Part shown: piece by piece, positions 6,645-14,922 of the stretch
Layout: each line of letters opens with the position of its first letter
How positions within the stretch are numbered: the stretch's first letter is position 1
DNA from: an uncultured Prevotella sp.
Lineage (GTDB): Bacteria > Bacteroidota > Bacteroidia > Bacteroidales > Bacteroidaceae
Length of the DNA: 32,263 nucleotides
Direction of reading: 5' to 3'
Assembly (NCBI RefSeq): GCF_900549175.1
Contig: NZ_URNN01000017.1
Span: forward strand, 1 to 32,263
Made by a program: the position numbers and the translations under genes
The notes under the pieces: model-generated
What the model was told of the DNA's origin: nothing
What the model saw: the letters and a program-made list of their open reading frames with translations, nothing else
Databases searched by the model: none

Positions 6645-9365
6645 ATGAGTGAAAAAAGAGTTTATACCTTCGGTAACGGAAAGGCTGAAGGTAGGGCCGA
6701 CATGAGAAATCTTCTCGGAGGCAAGGGAGCCAATCTGGCTGAAATGAACCTTATCGGAGTTCCTGTACCTCCTGGTTTCACGATAACCACAGACGTTTGC
6801 AACGAGTATTTTGAGAAGGGAAAGGACGATGTTGTCGCTCTTCTGAAAAACGATGTTGACAAGGCTGTGGCCCATATCGAAGGCCTGATGAATAGCAAGT
6901 TCGGCGATGTTGCAAATCCTCTGCTTGTCAGTGTGCGCTCGGGAGCACGCGCTTCCATGCCCGGTATGATGGATACCATCCTCAATCTCGGTCTTAATGA
7001 CGAAGTGGCTGAGGGACTGGCAAAGAAGACGGGCAACGAACGTTTCGTGTTCGACAGCTACCGCCGTTTCGTACAGATGTACGGTGACGTGGTGCTGGGC
7101 ATGAAACCGGTGAACAAGGAAGACATCGACCCGTTCGAGGCCATCATCGAAAAGGTGAAGGAGCAGCGCGGTATCAAGCTCGACAACGAGCTGAACATCG
7201 ACGAACTGAAGCAGCTTGTGGCTGAGTTCAAGGCCGCCATCAAGGAGCAGACGGGCAAGGACTTCCCCACAGACCCGATGGAGCAGCTTTGGGGCGCAAT
7301 ATGCGCCGTCTTCGATTCGTGGATGAACGAGCGTGCCATTCTCTACCGCAAGATGGAGGGAATACCCGCAGAGTGGGGTACTGCCGTTAACGTTCAGGCC
7401 ATGGTATTCGGAAACATGGGCGACACATCTGCAACGGGTGTATGCTTCAGCCGCGACGCCGCTACGGGCGAAAACCTCTTCAACGGTGAGTATCTTGTCA
7501 ATGCACAGGGTGAAGACGTAGTGGCCGGTATCCGCACACCGCAGCAGATCACCAAGGAAGGCTCGCGCCGTTGGGCAGCCCTGCAGGGCATAAGCGAGGA
7601 GGAGCGCGCAAGCAAGTATCCTTCAATGGAGGAGGCTATGCCTGAGATTTACAAGACTCTCGACGAGCTGCAGGACAAGCTTGAGAAGCACTATCACGAC
7701 ATGCAGGATATGGAGTTCACCGTACAGGAGGGCAAGCTCTGGTTCCTCCAGACCCGTAACGGAAAGCGCACTGGTACGGCTATGGTGAAGATTGCCATGG
7801 ATTTGCTCCGCGAAGGCGAGATAGACGAGAAGACGGCGCTGCAGCGTTGCGAGCCCCAGAAGCTTGACGAACTGCTGCACCCGATTTTCGACAAGGACGC
7901 CCTGAAGAAGGCAAAGGTCATCACACAGGGTCTGCCCGCTTCTCCCGGTGTCGCCTGCGGACAGATTGTGTTCCACGCCGATGACGCCCAGGCATGGCGT
8001 GCCGACGGCCATCGTGTTGTCATGGTGCGCATAGAGACTTCTCCCGAAGACCTCGCCGGAATGTCGGCAGCCGAGGGTATTCTGACAGCCCGTGGCGGTA
8101 TGACATCACACGCTGCCGTTGTTGCCCGTGGTATGGGTAAGTGCTGCGTGTCGGGTGCTGGTGCAATCAACGTCAACTACAAGGAGAAGACTGTTGAAAT
8201 AGAGGGTGTTGTATACAAGGAAGGCGACTATATCTCGCTCAACGGTTCTACCGGTCAGGTGTATGCAGGCGAGATTCCCACGAAGGCTGCCGAGCTTTCG
8301 GGTGACTTCAAGGCGCTGATGGACCTCTGCGACAAGTACACCAAGCTGCAGGTCCGCACCAATGCAGACACTCCCCACGACGCCCGCGTGGCCCGTTCTT
8401 TCGGTGCCAAGGGTATCGGTCTGACACGTACGGAGCACATGTTCTTCGAGGATCAGAAGATTGTTGCCATGCGCGAGATGATTCTGGCCGACACTGTGGA
8501 GGGCCGCAAGAAGGCATTGGCCAAGTTGCTGCCTTATCAGAAGGCCGACTTCAAAGGCATCCTCGACGCAATGGACGGCTGTCCTGTAAACATCCGTCTG
8601 CTCGACCCGCCACTCCATGAGTTCGTTCCCCACGATCTGAAGGGACAGGAGACCATGGCTGCAGAGATGGGCGTGAGCGTTGACGAGATACAGAAGCGTG
8701 TGGCAAGTCTCGCAGAAAACAACCCGATGTTGGGTCACCGTGGTTGCCGTCTGGGCATCACATTCCCCGAAATCACCGAGATGCAGACACGTGCCATACT
8801 CGGAGCTGCCTGCGAACTGAAGAAGGAAGGCAAGAATCCTATACCGGAAATCATGGTTCCCCTTATCGGTATTCTCTATGAGTTCAAGCAGCAGAAGGAG
8901 ATAATCATGAAGACTGCAAAGGAAGTGTTTGCAGAAGAGGGTGTTGAGGTTGACTTTGAGGTTGGTACGATGATTGAGATTCCGCGTGCCGCCCTTACCG
9001 CAGACCGCATCGCTTCTGAGGCCGAATACTTCTCATTCGGTACGAACGACTTGACTCAGATGACATTCGGATACTCTCGTGACGATATTGCCAGCTTCCT
9101 GCCGGCATATCTCGACAAGAAGATTCTGAAGGTTGACCCGTTCCAGGTGCTTGACCAGAACGGTGTGGGACAGCTCATCAAGATGGCTGTAGAGAAGGGA
9201 CGTGCCGTTCGTCCGGGCATGCGCACCGGTATTTGCGGTGAGCACGGCGGTGAGCCCAGCTCGGTTAAGTTCTGCGCCAAGGTTGGCATGAACTACGCAT
9301 CCTGCTCTCCGTTCCGCGTGCCTATCGCACGTCTGGCTGCGGCGCAGGCTGCCATCGAAGAGTAA
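6645..9365 (+). CDS. ppdK: Pyruvate, phosphate dikinase
   Basis: This 906-residue enzyme reversibly converts ATP, phosphate and pyruvate to AMP, pyrophosphate and phosphoenolpyruvate. In anaerobes it serves glycolysis or gluconeogenesis in the cytosol. The nucleotide-binding domain opens with GGKGANLAEM (26-35) and contains SVRSGARASMPGMMDT (96-111). The swivelling phosphohistidine domain carries GGMTSHAAVVARG with His489. The C-terminal PEP/pyruvate barrel has GTNDLTQMTFGYSRDD (799-814) and the catalytic Cys864 in GICGEHGGEP. The length is as usual for the bacterial enzyme (about 880-910 residues). It has its own promoter and a hairpin terminator, so it is probably a single-gene transcript. 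The absence of a linked regulatory kinase (PDRP) is normal for many bacteria. Confidence 0.98.
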   Translation: MSEKRVYTFGNGKAEGRADMRNLLGGKGANLAEMNLIGVPVPPGFTITTDVCNEYFEKGKDDVVALLKNDVDKAVAHIEGLMNSKFGDVANPLLVSVRSGARASMPGMMDTILNLGLNDEVAEGLAKKTGNERFVFDSYRRFVQMYGDVVLGMKPVNKEDIDPFEAIIEKVKEQRGIKLDNELNIDELKQLVAEFKAAIKEQTGKDFPTDPMEQLWGAICAVFDSWMNERAILYRKMEGIPAEWGTAVNVQAMVFGNMGDTSATGVCFSRDAATGENLFNGEYLVNAQGEDVVAGIRTPQQITKEGSRRWAALQGISEEERASKYPSMEEAMPEIYKTLDELQDKLEKHYHDMQDMEFTVQEGKLWFLQTRNGKRTGTAMVKIAMDLLREGEIDEKTALQRCEPQKLDELLHPIFDKDALKKAKVITQGLPASPGVACGQIVFHADDAQAWRADGHRVVMVRIETSPEDLAGMSAAEGILTARGGMTSHAAVVARGMGKCCVSGAGAINVNYKEKTVEIEGVVYKEGDYISLNGSTGQVYAGEIPTKAAELSGDFKALMDLCDKYTKLQVRTNADTPHDARVARSFGAKGIGLTRTEHMFFEDQKIVAMREMILADTVEGRKKALAKLLPYQKADFKGILDAMDGCPVNIRLLDPPLHEFVPHDLKGQETMAAEMGVSVDEIQKRVASLAENNPMLGHRGCRLGITFPEITEMQTRAILGAACELKKEGKNPIPEIMVPLIGILYEFKQQKEIIMKTAKEVFAEEGVEVDFEVGTMIEIPRAALTADRIASEAEYFSFGTNDLTQMTFGYSRDDIASFLPAYLDKKILKVDPFQVLDQNGVGQLIKMAVEKGRAVRPGMRTGICGEHGGEPSSVKFCAKVGMNYASCSPFRVPIARLAAAQAAIEE

Positions 9366-9386
9366 TCTTGGAAAGATGCAATTAAC

Positions 9387-9429
9387 AAAGGCTGCAATGC
9401 GTGTCCCAATCGGCAGCATTGCAGCCTTT
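9387..9429 (+). terminator. Hairpin terminator of ppdK
   Basis: A 14-bp perfect stem, AAAGGCTGCAATGC (9387-9400) with its complement (9416-9429), has a 15-base loop and is followed by TTTAATATTT. It starts 21 bases after the ppdK stop. It ends only 13 bases before the next gene's ATG, so it also sits in the leader of that gene. Confidence 0.85.
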
Positions 9430-9442
9430 AATATTTAATCGT

Positions 9443-9658
9443 ATGTCTGAAGCTGAAATGAATTCTTATCGGTTTAACTCCGGCAAGGAGCCAACAGATG
9501 AAATGCTTGCTCGGATTATGCACGAGGTTGCTGCTGATGCCAAGAAACAAAATGACGAAGCCACTAAAAGATATTTTGATGAGCTTCGGAAAGGAATTGA
9601 AGAACAGCAAGCCCAATGGGCCGACCGCATAAACGAAGTAAAGAATGGCAACTATTGA
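9443..9658 (+). CDS. Small acidic protein, putative antitoxin
   Basis: This 71-residue protein is mostly charged and predicted helical, with many Glu, Lys and Gln residues in its second half (KRYFDELRKGIEEQQAQWAD). I do not recognise a named family. Its stop overlaps the next gene's start by 14 bases, the tight arrangement expected of an antitoxin written just ahead of its toxin. The role as antitoxin for the zeta-type kinase is inferred from this position and size only. The ATG at 9443 was chosen because a GTG at 9401 would place the start inside the ppdK terminator loop. No Bacteroidetes-type promoter is visible between the terminator and the start. Codon use is AT-richer than in ppdK next door. 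Confidence 0.7.
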   Translation: MSEAEMNSYRFNSGKEPTDEMLARIMHEVAADAKKQNDEATKRYFDELRKGIEEQQAQWADRINEVKNGNY

Positions 9659-10265
9659 GCATAAACCGGAATTAATAATTATTGCCGGGCCTAATGGGTC
9701 GGGCAAAACTTCTATTACGCAAAAGTTCCTCCATCATAAGTGGGCAGAAGGAACAATCTACATTAACCCAGACCAGTTGGCCAAGGACATGTTTGGAGAT
9801 TGGAATGACACAACTGCTGTTCTGAAAGCTGCTACCTATTGCTCTGAACTACGGGAGAAGTATTTGGCTGAAAAGAAAAGTTTTGTATTCGAGACAGTCT
9901 TTTCCGCTCAAGATAAAATAGACTTTGTAATCAAAGCTAAAAAAGCCGGATTCTTTATTCGTATATTCTTCATTTCTACTTCTAACCCTGCAATCAATGC
10001 TTCCCGGATTGCTAAAAGAGTAATGAGCGGAGGTCATGATGTACCAATTACAAAAATAATCTCCCGTTATAACAAGTCTATTCAGAATTGTAAAACGGTA
10101 TCATCAATCACAGACCGTCTTTATGTTTATGACAACTCAACTGATGATGTTGACGCCCGTGCTCTTTTCCGTCTTTCGAATGGACATATTGCCAAGCAAT
10201 ACACTACTGAAATACCGGACTGGGCATTGACATTTATAGACTATAACAAAAAGAATAATTATTGA
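9645..10265 (+). CDS. Zeta-toxin family kinase
   Basis: This 206-residue P-loop protein belongs to the zeta/PezT-like family. Well-studied members phosphorylate UDP-N-acetylglucosamine and so block cell-wall synthesis. Seen here are a Walker A motif GPNGSGKTS (15-23), the substrate-site segment INPDQLAKD (40-48), FETVFS (82-87) and the family signature RVMSGGHDVP (125-134). These key motifs look intact. It is short and cytosolic with no extra domain. It overlaps the small upstream gene by 14 bases and is closed by its own terminator. Composition is clearly more AT-rich than the flanking ppdK and isomerase genes, which suggests lateral acquisition. The kinase family assignment is firm; actual toxicity and the exact substrate are inferred. 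Confidence 0.88.
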   Translation: MATIEHKPELIIIAGPNGSGKTSITQKFLHHKWAEGTIYINPDQLAKDMFGDWNDTTAVLKAATYCSELREKYLAEKKSFVFETVFSAQDKIDFVIKAKKAGFFIRIFFISTSNPAINASRIAKRVMSGGHDVPITKIISRYNKSIQNCKTVSSITDRLYVYDNSTDDVDARALFRLSNGHIAKQYTTEIPDWALTFIDYNKKNNY

Positions 10266-10322
10266 TAAATGGGCAAAGACAAGATTCTGGGTAAGAATTG
10301 GCACTTTGGCGTAACTATACAA

Positions 10323-10370
10323 TTAGGCGGTAATGCCCCTGATAAGGGAATTTACCGCCTAAGTTGTTTT
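10323..10370 (+). terminator. Terminator of the toxin pair
   Basis: An 11-bp perfect stem, TTAGGCGGTAA (10323-10333) with its complement (10352-10362), contains further CCCT/AGGG pairing in the loop and is followed by GTTGTTTTTATT. This is a good intrinsic terminator, about 58 bases after the toxin stop. Confidence 0.85.
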
Positions 10371-10405
10371 TATTGATTATACACCTGTCCGTACTCGTTT
10401 CGGGT

Positions 10406-11884
10406 CTATGCCCACGGATTTTCTGTAGGATAGGGCAGCGACTTGGGCTGGTTGTATGCAATGTCCTTTATGCCGAGATACTTGAACACCTCGAAGAGAG
10501 TCTTGCCGACATGGTCGAATGCAACGGCGCCGTGGTGCGGATAGCCCTTCTGGATGAGCACGTGACGATAGAAACGTCCCATCTCTTTGATGGCGAAAAT
10601 GCCTATACCGCCGAATGAGCGTGTAGGAACATCGAGCACTTCGCCCTCGGCTATGTAAGAGCGGAGATTGCCTTCGGAGTCGCATTGCAGGCGGTAGAAT
10701 GTTATGGGACTTGCCGCGATGTCGCCTTCAAGCGTACCGCGTGTGAAGTCGGGTGTGCCTCCGTTCTCGAGCAGGCGGTTCTGGATGAGCTGGAACTTGA
10801 TGGCACGCGAGGCGCACATCTTGCACTGTGGGGTGTTGCCACAGTGGAAACCCATGAACGTGTCGGTGAGTTTGTAGTCGTATTTGCCCACAATGTCCTC
10901 ATCGTAGATATACTTTGGCACGGAGTTGTTTATGTCGAGCAGGGTGACGGTATCGTCGGAAGCGCACATGCCGATGTACTCAGAGAGCGCTCCATATATG
11001 TCTACCTCGCAGGCCACGGGGATACCCCTGCTGGCAAGACGGCTGTTCACATAGCACGGCTCGAAGCCGAACTGGCTCGGGAAAGCGGGCCAGCACTTGT
11101 CGGCAAACGCCACATACTGGCGTGAACCCTTGTGTTTTTCGGCCCAGTCGAGCAGCGTAAGCTCAAACTGTGCCATGCGCCGGCTGAGGTCGGGATAGTA
11201 TTTGCCTTCACCCATTTCCTCTGCCATCTCCTTGCAGACAGCGTCGATACGCGGGTCGTTCTCATGCTCCTTGTAGGATACGAGCAGGTCGAGTTCAGAG
11301 TTTTCCTCAATCTCCACACCAAGTTCATACAGTCCCTTGATGGGGGCGTTGCATGCGAAGAAGTCCTGGGGACGCGGTCCGAAAGTGATTATCTTCAGGC
11401 CCTTCAGACCTATGATGACGCGGGCTACAGGCACGAAGTCGGCAATCATCTTCGATATATCCTCTGCCGTGCCCACCGGATATTCGGGTATGTAACCCTT
11501 GAGGTGGCGCATGCCGAGGTTGTAGGAGCAGTTGAGCATACCGCAGTATGCGTCACCGCGTCCGTTGATCATGTCGCCGTCGCCCTCGGCGGCAGCCACA
11601 AACATGCACGGACCGTCGAAGTTCTTGGCGATAAGAGTCTCCGGAGTCTCCGGACCGAAGTTGCCGAGGAATACGACAAGGGCGTTGCAGCCGGCCTCTT
11701 TCACCTCGCTGACGGCTTTAAGCATGTCCTGTTCGTTTTCAACGGTTGTCTTGCAGTTGTACAAGTCGCCCTTATACTCTTTTACAATGTTTTCGCGACG
11801 CTGTGTTGACAGCGCAATCGGGAAACAGTCGCGGCTGACGGCAATGATGCCGAGCTTGACCGAAGGAATGTTGTTACTTACCAT
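10406..11884 (-). CDS. L-fucose/L-arabinose isomerase family protein
   Basis: This 492-residue cytosolic protein has the fucose/arabinose isomerase fold, a family that interconverts aldoses and ketoses using a divalent metal. Likely metal ligands are Glu293 (ACEVDIYG) and Asp317 (LLDINN), 24 residues apart as in E. coli FucI, with His347 (FHCGN) and the pair His450-His451 (YPHHGA) nearer the C-terminus as in arabinose isomerase. The protein is shorter than FucI (about 590 residues) and near AraA length, but it does not look like classical AraA. The true sugar is therefore uncertain. No kinase, aldolase or transporter for fucose, arabinose or rhamnose is next to it, so context does not help. 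It stands alone on the minus strand and diverges from the glycosyltransferase gene. No clear promoter match was found upstream. Confidence 0.85.
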   Translation of the reverse strand: MVSNNIPSVKLGIIAVSRDCFPIALSTQRRENIVKEYKGDLYNCKTTVENEQDMLKAVSEVKEAGCNALVVFLGNFGPETPETLIAKNFDGPCMFVAAAEGDGDMINGRGDAYCGMLNCSYNLGMRHLKGYIPEYPVGTAEDISKMIADFVPVARVIIGLKGLKIITFGPRPQDFFACNAPIKGLYELGVEIEENSELDLLVSYKEHENDPRIDAVCKEMAEEMGEGKYYPDLSRRMAQFELTLLDWAEKHKGSRQYVAFADKCWPAFPSQFGFEPCYVNSRLASRGIPVACEVDIYGALSEYIGMCASDDTVTLLDINNSVPKYIYDEDIVGKYDYKLTDTFMGFHCGNTPQCKMCASRAIKFQLIQNRLLENGGTPDFTRGTLEGDIAASPITFYRLQCDSEGNLRSYIAEGEVLDVPTRSFGGIGIFAIKEMGRFYRHVLIQKGYPHHGAVAFDHVGKTLFEVFKYLGIKDIAYNQPKSLPYPTENPWA

Positions 11885-12258
11885 ATTGCGGTTCTGTTAA
11901 AATGTTATATAGACTCTTTATGTCTTTTGTTTTTATCTTGTAAAAGTATAAATAAACTGTAGTCCGGCAAAATAAAGCATGATTTTTTAATGTTTTTTTT
12001 ATTTTGTCGCCGGGCCGTCATTCTTTATGCAGACCGTTGCCGTTTCCTGTCATTTATGTTGTCGGTGATATGCTTGCCGGCGGACAGCGGATGATAAAAA
12101 TGTTTCAGTCAGACAGCTTGCCGGTTATTATTCTTTTGCACAATGGCTGATTATTTATGACAAATATTTTGTTGTAACAAAATAATGTTGTAATTTTGCG
12201 CGGGATAGTATTATGTCATGAATCTCTAAAGTATATTTAGTATAAGAATAAGTATTGT
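11885..12258. other. Divergent intergenic region
   Basis: This 374-base AT-rich region lies between the divergent isomerase and sugar transferase genes. It contains the transferase promoter at 12168-12198. A weak match, TTATTTTG on the minus strand (11968-11975), is the nearest candidate for an isomerase -7 element. I see no gene or structured RNA in the remainder. Confidence 0.5.
12168..12198 (+). promoter_or_regulatory. Promoter of the WcaJ-like gene
   Basis: TTTG (12168-12171), a 19-base spacer and TAATTTTG (12191-12198) match the Bacteroidetes promoter, 60 bases upstream of the start codon. Confidence 0.7.
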
Positions 12259-13680
12259 ATGAATCAAAATACGAAGACCGGTAATCTGATGAAGACCATA
12301 GTAGTCGTGTGTGACTTTTTGGTTCTTAATGTTCTGTTGTATGCTTACTTACGTTGGAATTGGGCCGTTAATGATTATACCAACGGTTCCCGTCCGATGC
12401 TGTTGGCTGTGTTGTTCAACTTCGGGATGGTTTTTGCCCAGTTCTTTTTCTCCACTGTCGTGCACGAACGCCGCACCACTTCCGAGAAGATTCTGCGCCA
12501 GGTCACCTTTCTTGTGCTTGTGCACGGTGCCATAACCTTCTTTATGTCAAGCGTGTTGTTGCAGCATGACAATTTTAAGGCTCCAGTTTTTAAGTTCAAT
12601 CTGTATTTTGCCGGCATATTATATGTGGGGATACTGTTCTCGCGTTATTGCGAACGCTGGCTGATAAAGCGTTACCGCAGTATGGGCCGCAACAGCAGGA
12701 GGGTAATCTTTGTAGGTTCCGACCCTTTAATAGTTCCTGTCTATAAGTTTCTTGTAGGCAATCAGTTCATGGGATATGACGTCTTGGGATATTACGCCGA
12801 CACCCGGATAGAAAACTGTCCCGAGGGTCTGGAGTACAAAGGAACACTGGGTGACTTTGAGAAAGTGATGGAAAATTCGTCCGACACCAATTCCGCCGAC
12901 GAGTTGTATTGTGGTATTCCCGTGACAGAACACAAGCTGACGCGCCGAATAATGCGTTATTGCAACAGTCATGTGATACACTTCTACTATATACCGTCGT
13001 TCTCACAGGTCTTCGGTCATACGGTAAAGTTCGAGCATGTAGGCGACACCATCGTCTTCACCAACTATGACGAGCCGCTCGTCAACTCCACCAACAGATT
13101 CATAAAGCGCGCGTTTGACATTGCCGTGTCATCGTTCATACTTCTGTGTCTGCTGCCTTTCATACCGGTGATAGCACTCATCATCAAGTTGCAAAGCCCC
13201 GGCCCGATATTCTTCAGGCAGTCGCGCACGGGTCTTAACGGCAAGGAATTCAGGTGCTACAAGTTCCGTTCGATGCACGTGAATGTGGATGCCGACCGCG
13301 TGCAGGCCACCGAGAAAGACCCCCGCAAGTTTGCTTTCGGCAATTTCATGCGCAAGGCAAACATCGACGAACTGCCCCAGTTCCTCAATGTGCTGAGGGG
13401 TGACATGAGCATTGTCGGGCCGCGTCCGCACATGCTTTACCACACGGAGGTCTACCGTGGACTCATAGACAAGTACATGGTGCGCCACTTTGTCAAGCCC
13501 GGCATCACGGGCTGGGCGCAGGTGACGGGCTTCCGCGGAGAGACCAAGGAGCTCTGGCAGATGGAGGGCCGCGTGCAAAGAGACATCTGGTATATAGAGA
13601 ACTGGAGTATATGGCTCGACCTCCGCATCATCGGTATGACCGCAAAACAGATTATAATACACGACGAGCACGCCTATTGA
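12259..13680 (+). CDS. Undecaprenyl-phosphate glucose phosphotransferase (WcaJ-like)
   Basis: This 473-residue membrane enzyme should transfer a sugar 1-phosphate, typically glucose 1-phosphate from UDP-glucose, to undecaprenyl phosphate as the first step of capsule or exopolysaccharide assembly. Four N-terminal membrane segments lie within about residues 10-130, followed by a nucleotide-binding-like region beginning RRVIFVGSDP (about 150). A fifth hydrophobic segment (FILLCLLPFIPVIALII, about 295) leads into the conserved bacterial sugar transferase domain. That domain has FRQSRTGLNGKEF, CYKFRSMHV, the Asp-Glu dyad in IDELPQFLNV, MSIVGPRPH and KPGITGWAQV. Size and order fit the long WcaJ/WbaP class. 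No other glycan genes are adjacent, which is unusual for an initiating transferase. The exact donor sugar is not decided by sequence. Confidence 0.92.
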   Translation: MNQNTKTGNLMKTIVVVCDFLVLNVLLYAYLRWNWAVNDYTNGSRPMLLAVLFNFGMVFAQFFFSTVVHERRTTSEKILRQVTFLVLVHGAITFFMSSVLLQHDNFKAPVFKFNLYFAGILYVGILFSRYCERWLIKRYRSMGRNSRRVIFVGSDPLIVPVYKFLVGNQFMGYDVLGYYADTRIENCPEGLEYKGTLGDFEKVMENSSDTNSADELYCGIPVTEHKLTRRIMRYCNSHVIHFYYIPSFSQVFGHTVKFEHVGDTIVFTNYDEPLVNSTNRFIKRAFDIAVSSFILLCLLPFIPVIALIIKLQSPGPIFFRQSRTGLNGKEFRCYKFRSMHVNVDADRVQATEKDPRKFAFGNFMRKANIDELPQFLNVLRGDMSIVGPRPHMLYHTEVYRGLIDKYMVRHFVKPGITGWAQVTGFRGETKELWQMEGRVQRDIWYIENWSIWLDLRIIGMTAKQIIIHDEHAY

Positions 13681-13732
13681 CAAGGCTTTTTGAAAATAAG
13701 AATTAAGGAGTTAAGGAGGAAAGAAATTAAGG

Positions 13733-13843
13733 GGAGTTAAGGAGTTAAAGGGAGTTAAGGAGTTAAGCCAATAGCATTATGAGCATAAATTATATCAGAA
13801 GCATTTGGCTTAACTCCTTAACTCCCTTTAACTCCTTAACTCC
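13733..13843. repeat. 39-bp perfect hairpin of GGAGTTAA-like repeats
   Basis: The arm 13733-13771 is the exact reverse complement of 13805-13843 (39 bp), with a 33-base loop. Each arm is built from repeated GGAGTTAA units, and less regular copies flank it from about 13700 to 13888, almost to the hisC stop. It lies between the convergent transferase and hisC genes, so it could end both transcripts, but there is no dedicated U-tract. Confidence 0.9.
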
Positions 13844-13881
13844 TTAAATTCTCCTTAACTCCTTAAATTCTCCTTTACTCC

Positions 13882-14922
13882 TTAACTTTTGTATTTTCTG
13901 AGTGCGGCTATCAGCTCGTTGTTTTCCGTCTTTGTGCCCACTGTTATCCTCAGACAGTCGCTGCACAGAGCCACCCGCGTGCGGTTTCTCACGATGATTC
14001 CTTCGCCCACGAGATAGTCGTATATGGCCTGTGCGTTGTCCATCTTGGCGAGAAAGAAGTTGGAGTCGGTGGGATAAACCCTCTTGCAGACGGACAACTC
14101 GCGGAATCCGTTGCACATGCGGTCGCGCTCCACGAGCAGCAGATTGACCCATTTCTCAACATCATACGGGTTCCTCATCATTTCCATGGCCTGCCGTTGC
14201 GTGAGCAGGCTGACGTTGTACGGATACTTCACCTTGTTGAACACCCCGATGATTTCCCTTGAAGCGAAAGCCATGCCCAGACGTATGGCGGCGCATCCCC
14301 ATGCCTTGCTCATCGTGTTGAGCACTATCATGTTTGGGTATTTCGCCAAATCGAGCCTGAACGGCCTTTGTCTTGAGAAGTCACTGTACGCCTCGTCCAC
14401 GATGACGATGCCGTCGAACCCCTCCAGCACCTTCTCCATCTCCTCCCTCTGCAGGTTGTTTCCCGTGGGGTTGTTGGGGCTGCACAGCCATATCAGCTTG
14501 GTGTTGGCGTCGCAGGCGGCAAGCACTTTGCCCGCATCGAGCCGGAAGTTGTCGTCGAGCGGCACCGGTCTGTACTCCACATCGTTGATGTCCGCACACA
14601 CCTTATACATGCCGTACGTGGGTTCTATGGCCACCACATTGTCCACCCCCGGACGGGTAAAGCATCTGTAGGGCAGGTCGATGGCCTCGTCGCTGCCGTT
14701 GCCGAGGAAGATGTTTTCCGCCGGCACGCGTTTCACTTTGGCCATCACCTTCTTCAGCTCCGTCTGCAACGGATCGGGATAGCGGTTGAGCGGAGCGTTG
14801 TAAGGGTTTTCGTTGGCGTCGAGGAAAACCCTTGCCACATGTCCGCTATACTCATTTCTTGCACTGCTGTACGGTGCGAGACTCCTTATGTTGGGTCTCA
14901 ACAGTTCTTCAACACTCTTCAT
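13882..14922 (-). CDS. hisC: Histidinol-phosphate aminotransferase
   Basis: This 346-residue pyridoxal-phosphate enzyme moves an amino group from glutamate to imidazole-acetol phosphate in histidine synthesis. Fold-type I aminotransferase marks are present: LDANENP (34-40), GNGSDEAID (75-83), SPNNPTGN (148-155), VDEAYSDFS (175-183) and the cofactor lysine Lys206 in NTMSKAWG. The length is normal for HisC. The start overlaps the end of hisD by 14 bases, so the two are translated from one message and probably coupled. It is the last gene of hisG-hisD-hisC. The expected next gene, hisB, is not downstream but about 4 kb away on the far side of an opposing gene. A large inverted repeat begins right after the stop. 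Confidence 0.96.
   Translation of the reverse strand: MKSVEELLRPNIRSLAPYSSARNEYSGHVARVFLDANENPYNAPLNRYPDPLQTELKKVMAKVKRVPAENIFLGNGSDEAIDLPYRCFTRPGVDNVVAIEPTYGMYKVCADINDVEYRPVPLDDNFRLDAGKVLAACDANTKLIWLCSPNNPTGNNLQREEMEKVLEGFDGIVIVDEAYSDFSRQRPFRLDLAKYPNMIVLNTMSKAWGCAAIRLGMAFASREIIGVFNKVKYPYNVSLLTQRQAMEMMRNPYDVEKWVNLLLVERDRMCNGFRELSVCKRVYPTDSNFFLAKMDNAQAIYDYLVGEGIIVRNRTRVALCSDCLRITVGTKTENNELIAALRKYKS

Noticed and set aside
9401..9442. GTG start extending the small antitoxin-like gene
   Set aside because: The start would sit in the loop of the ppdK terminator; the ATG at 9443 is a better fit.
10269..10376. 35-codon frame after the zeta toxin
   Set aside because: It lies across the terminator hairpin of the toxin pair and has no recognisable features.
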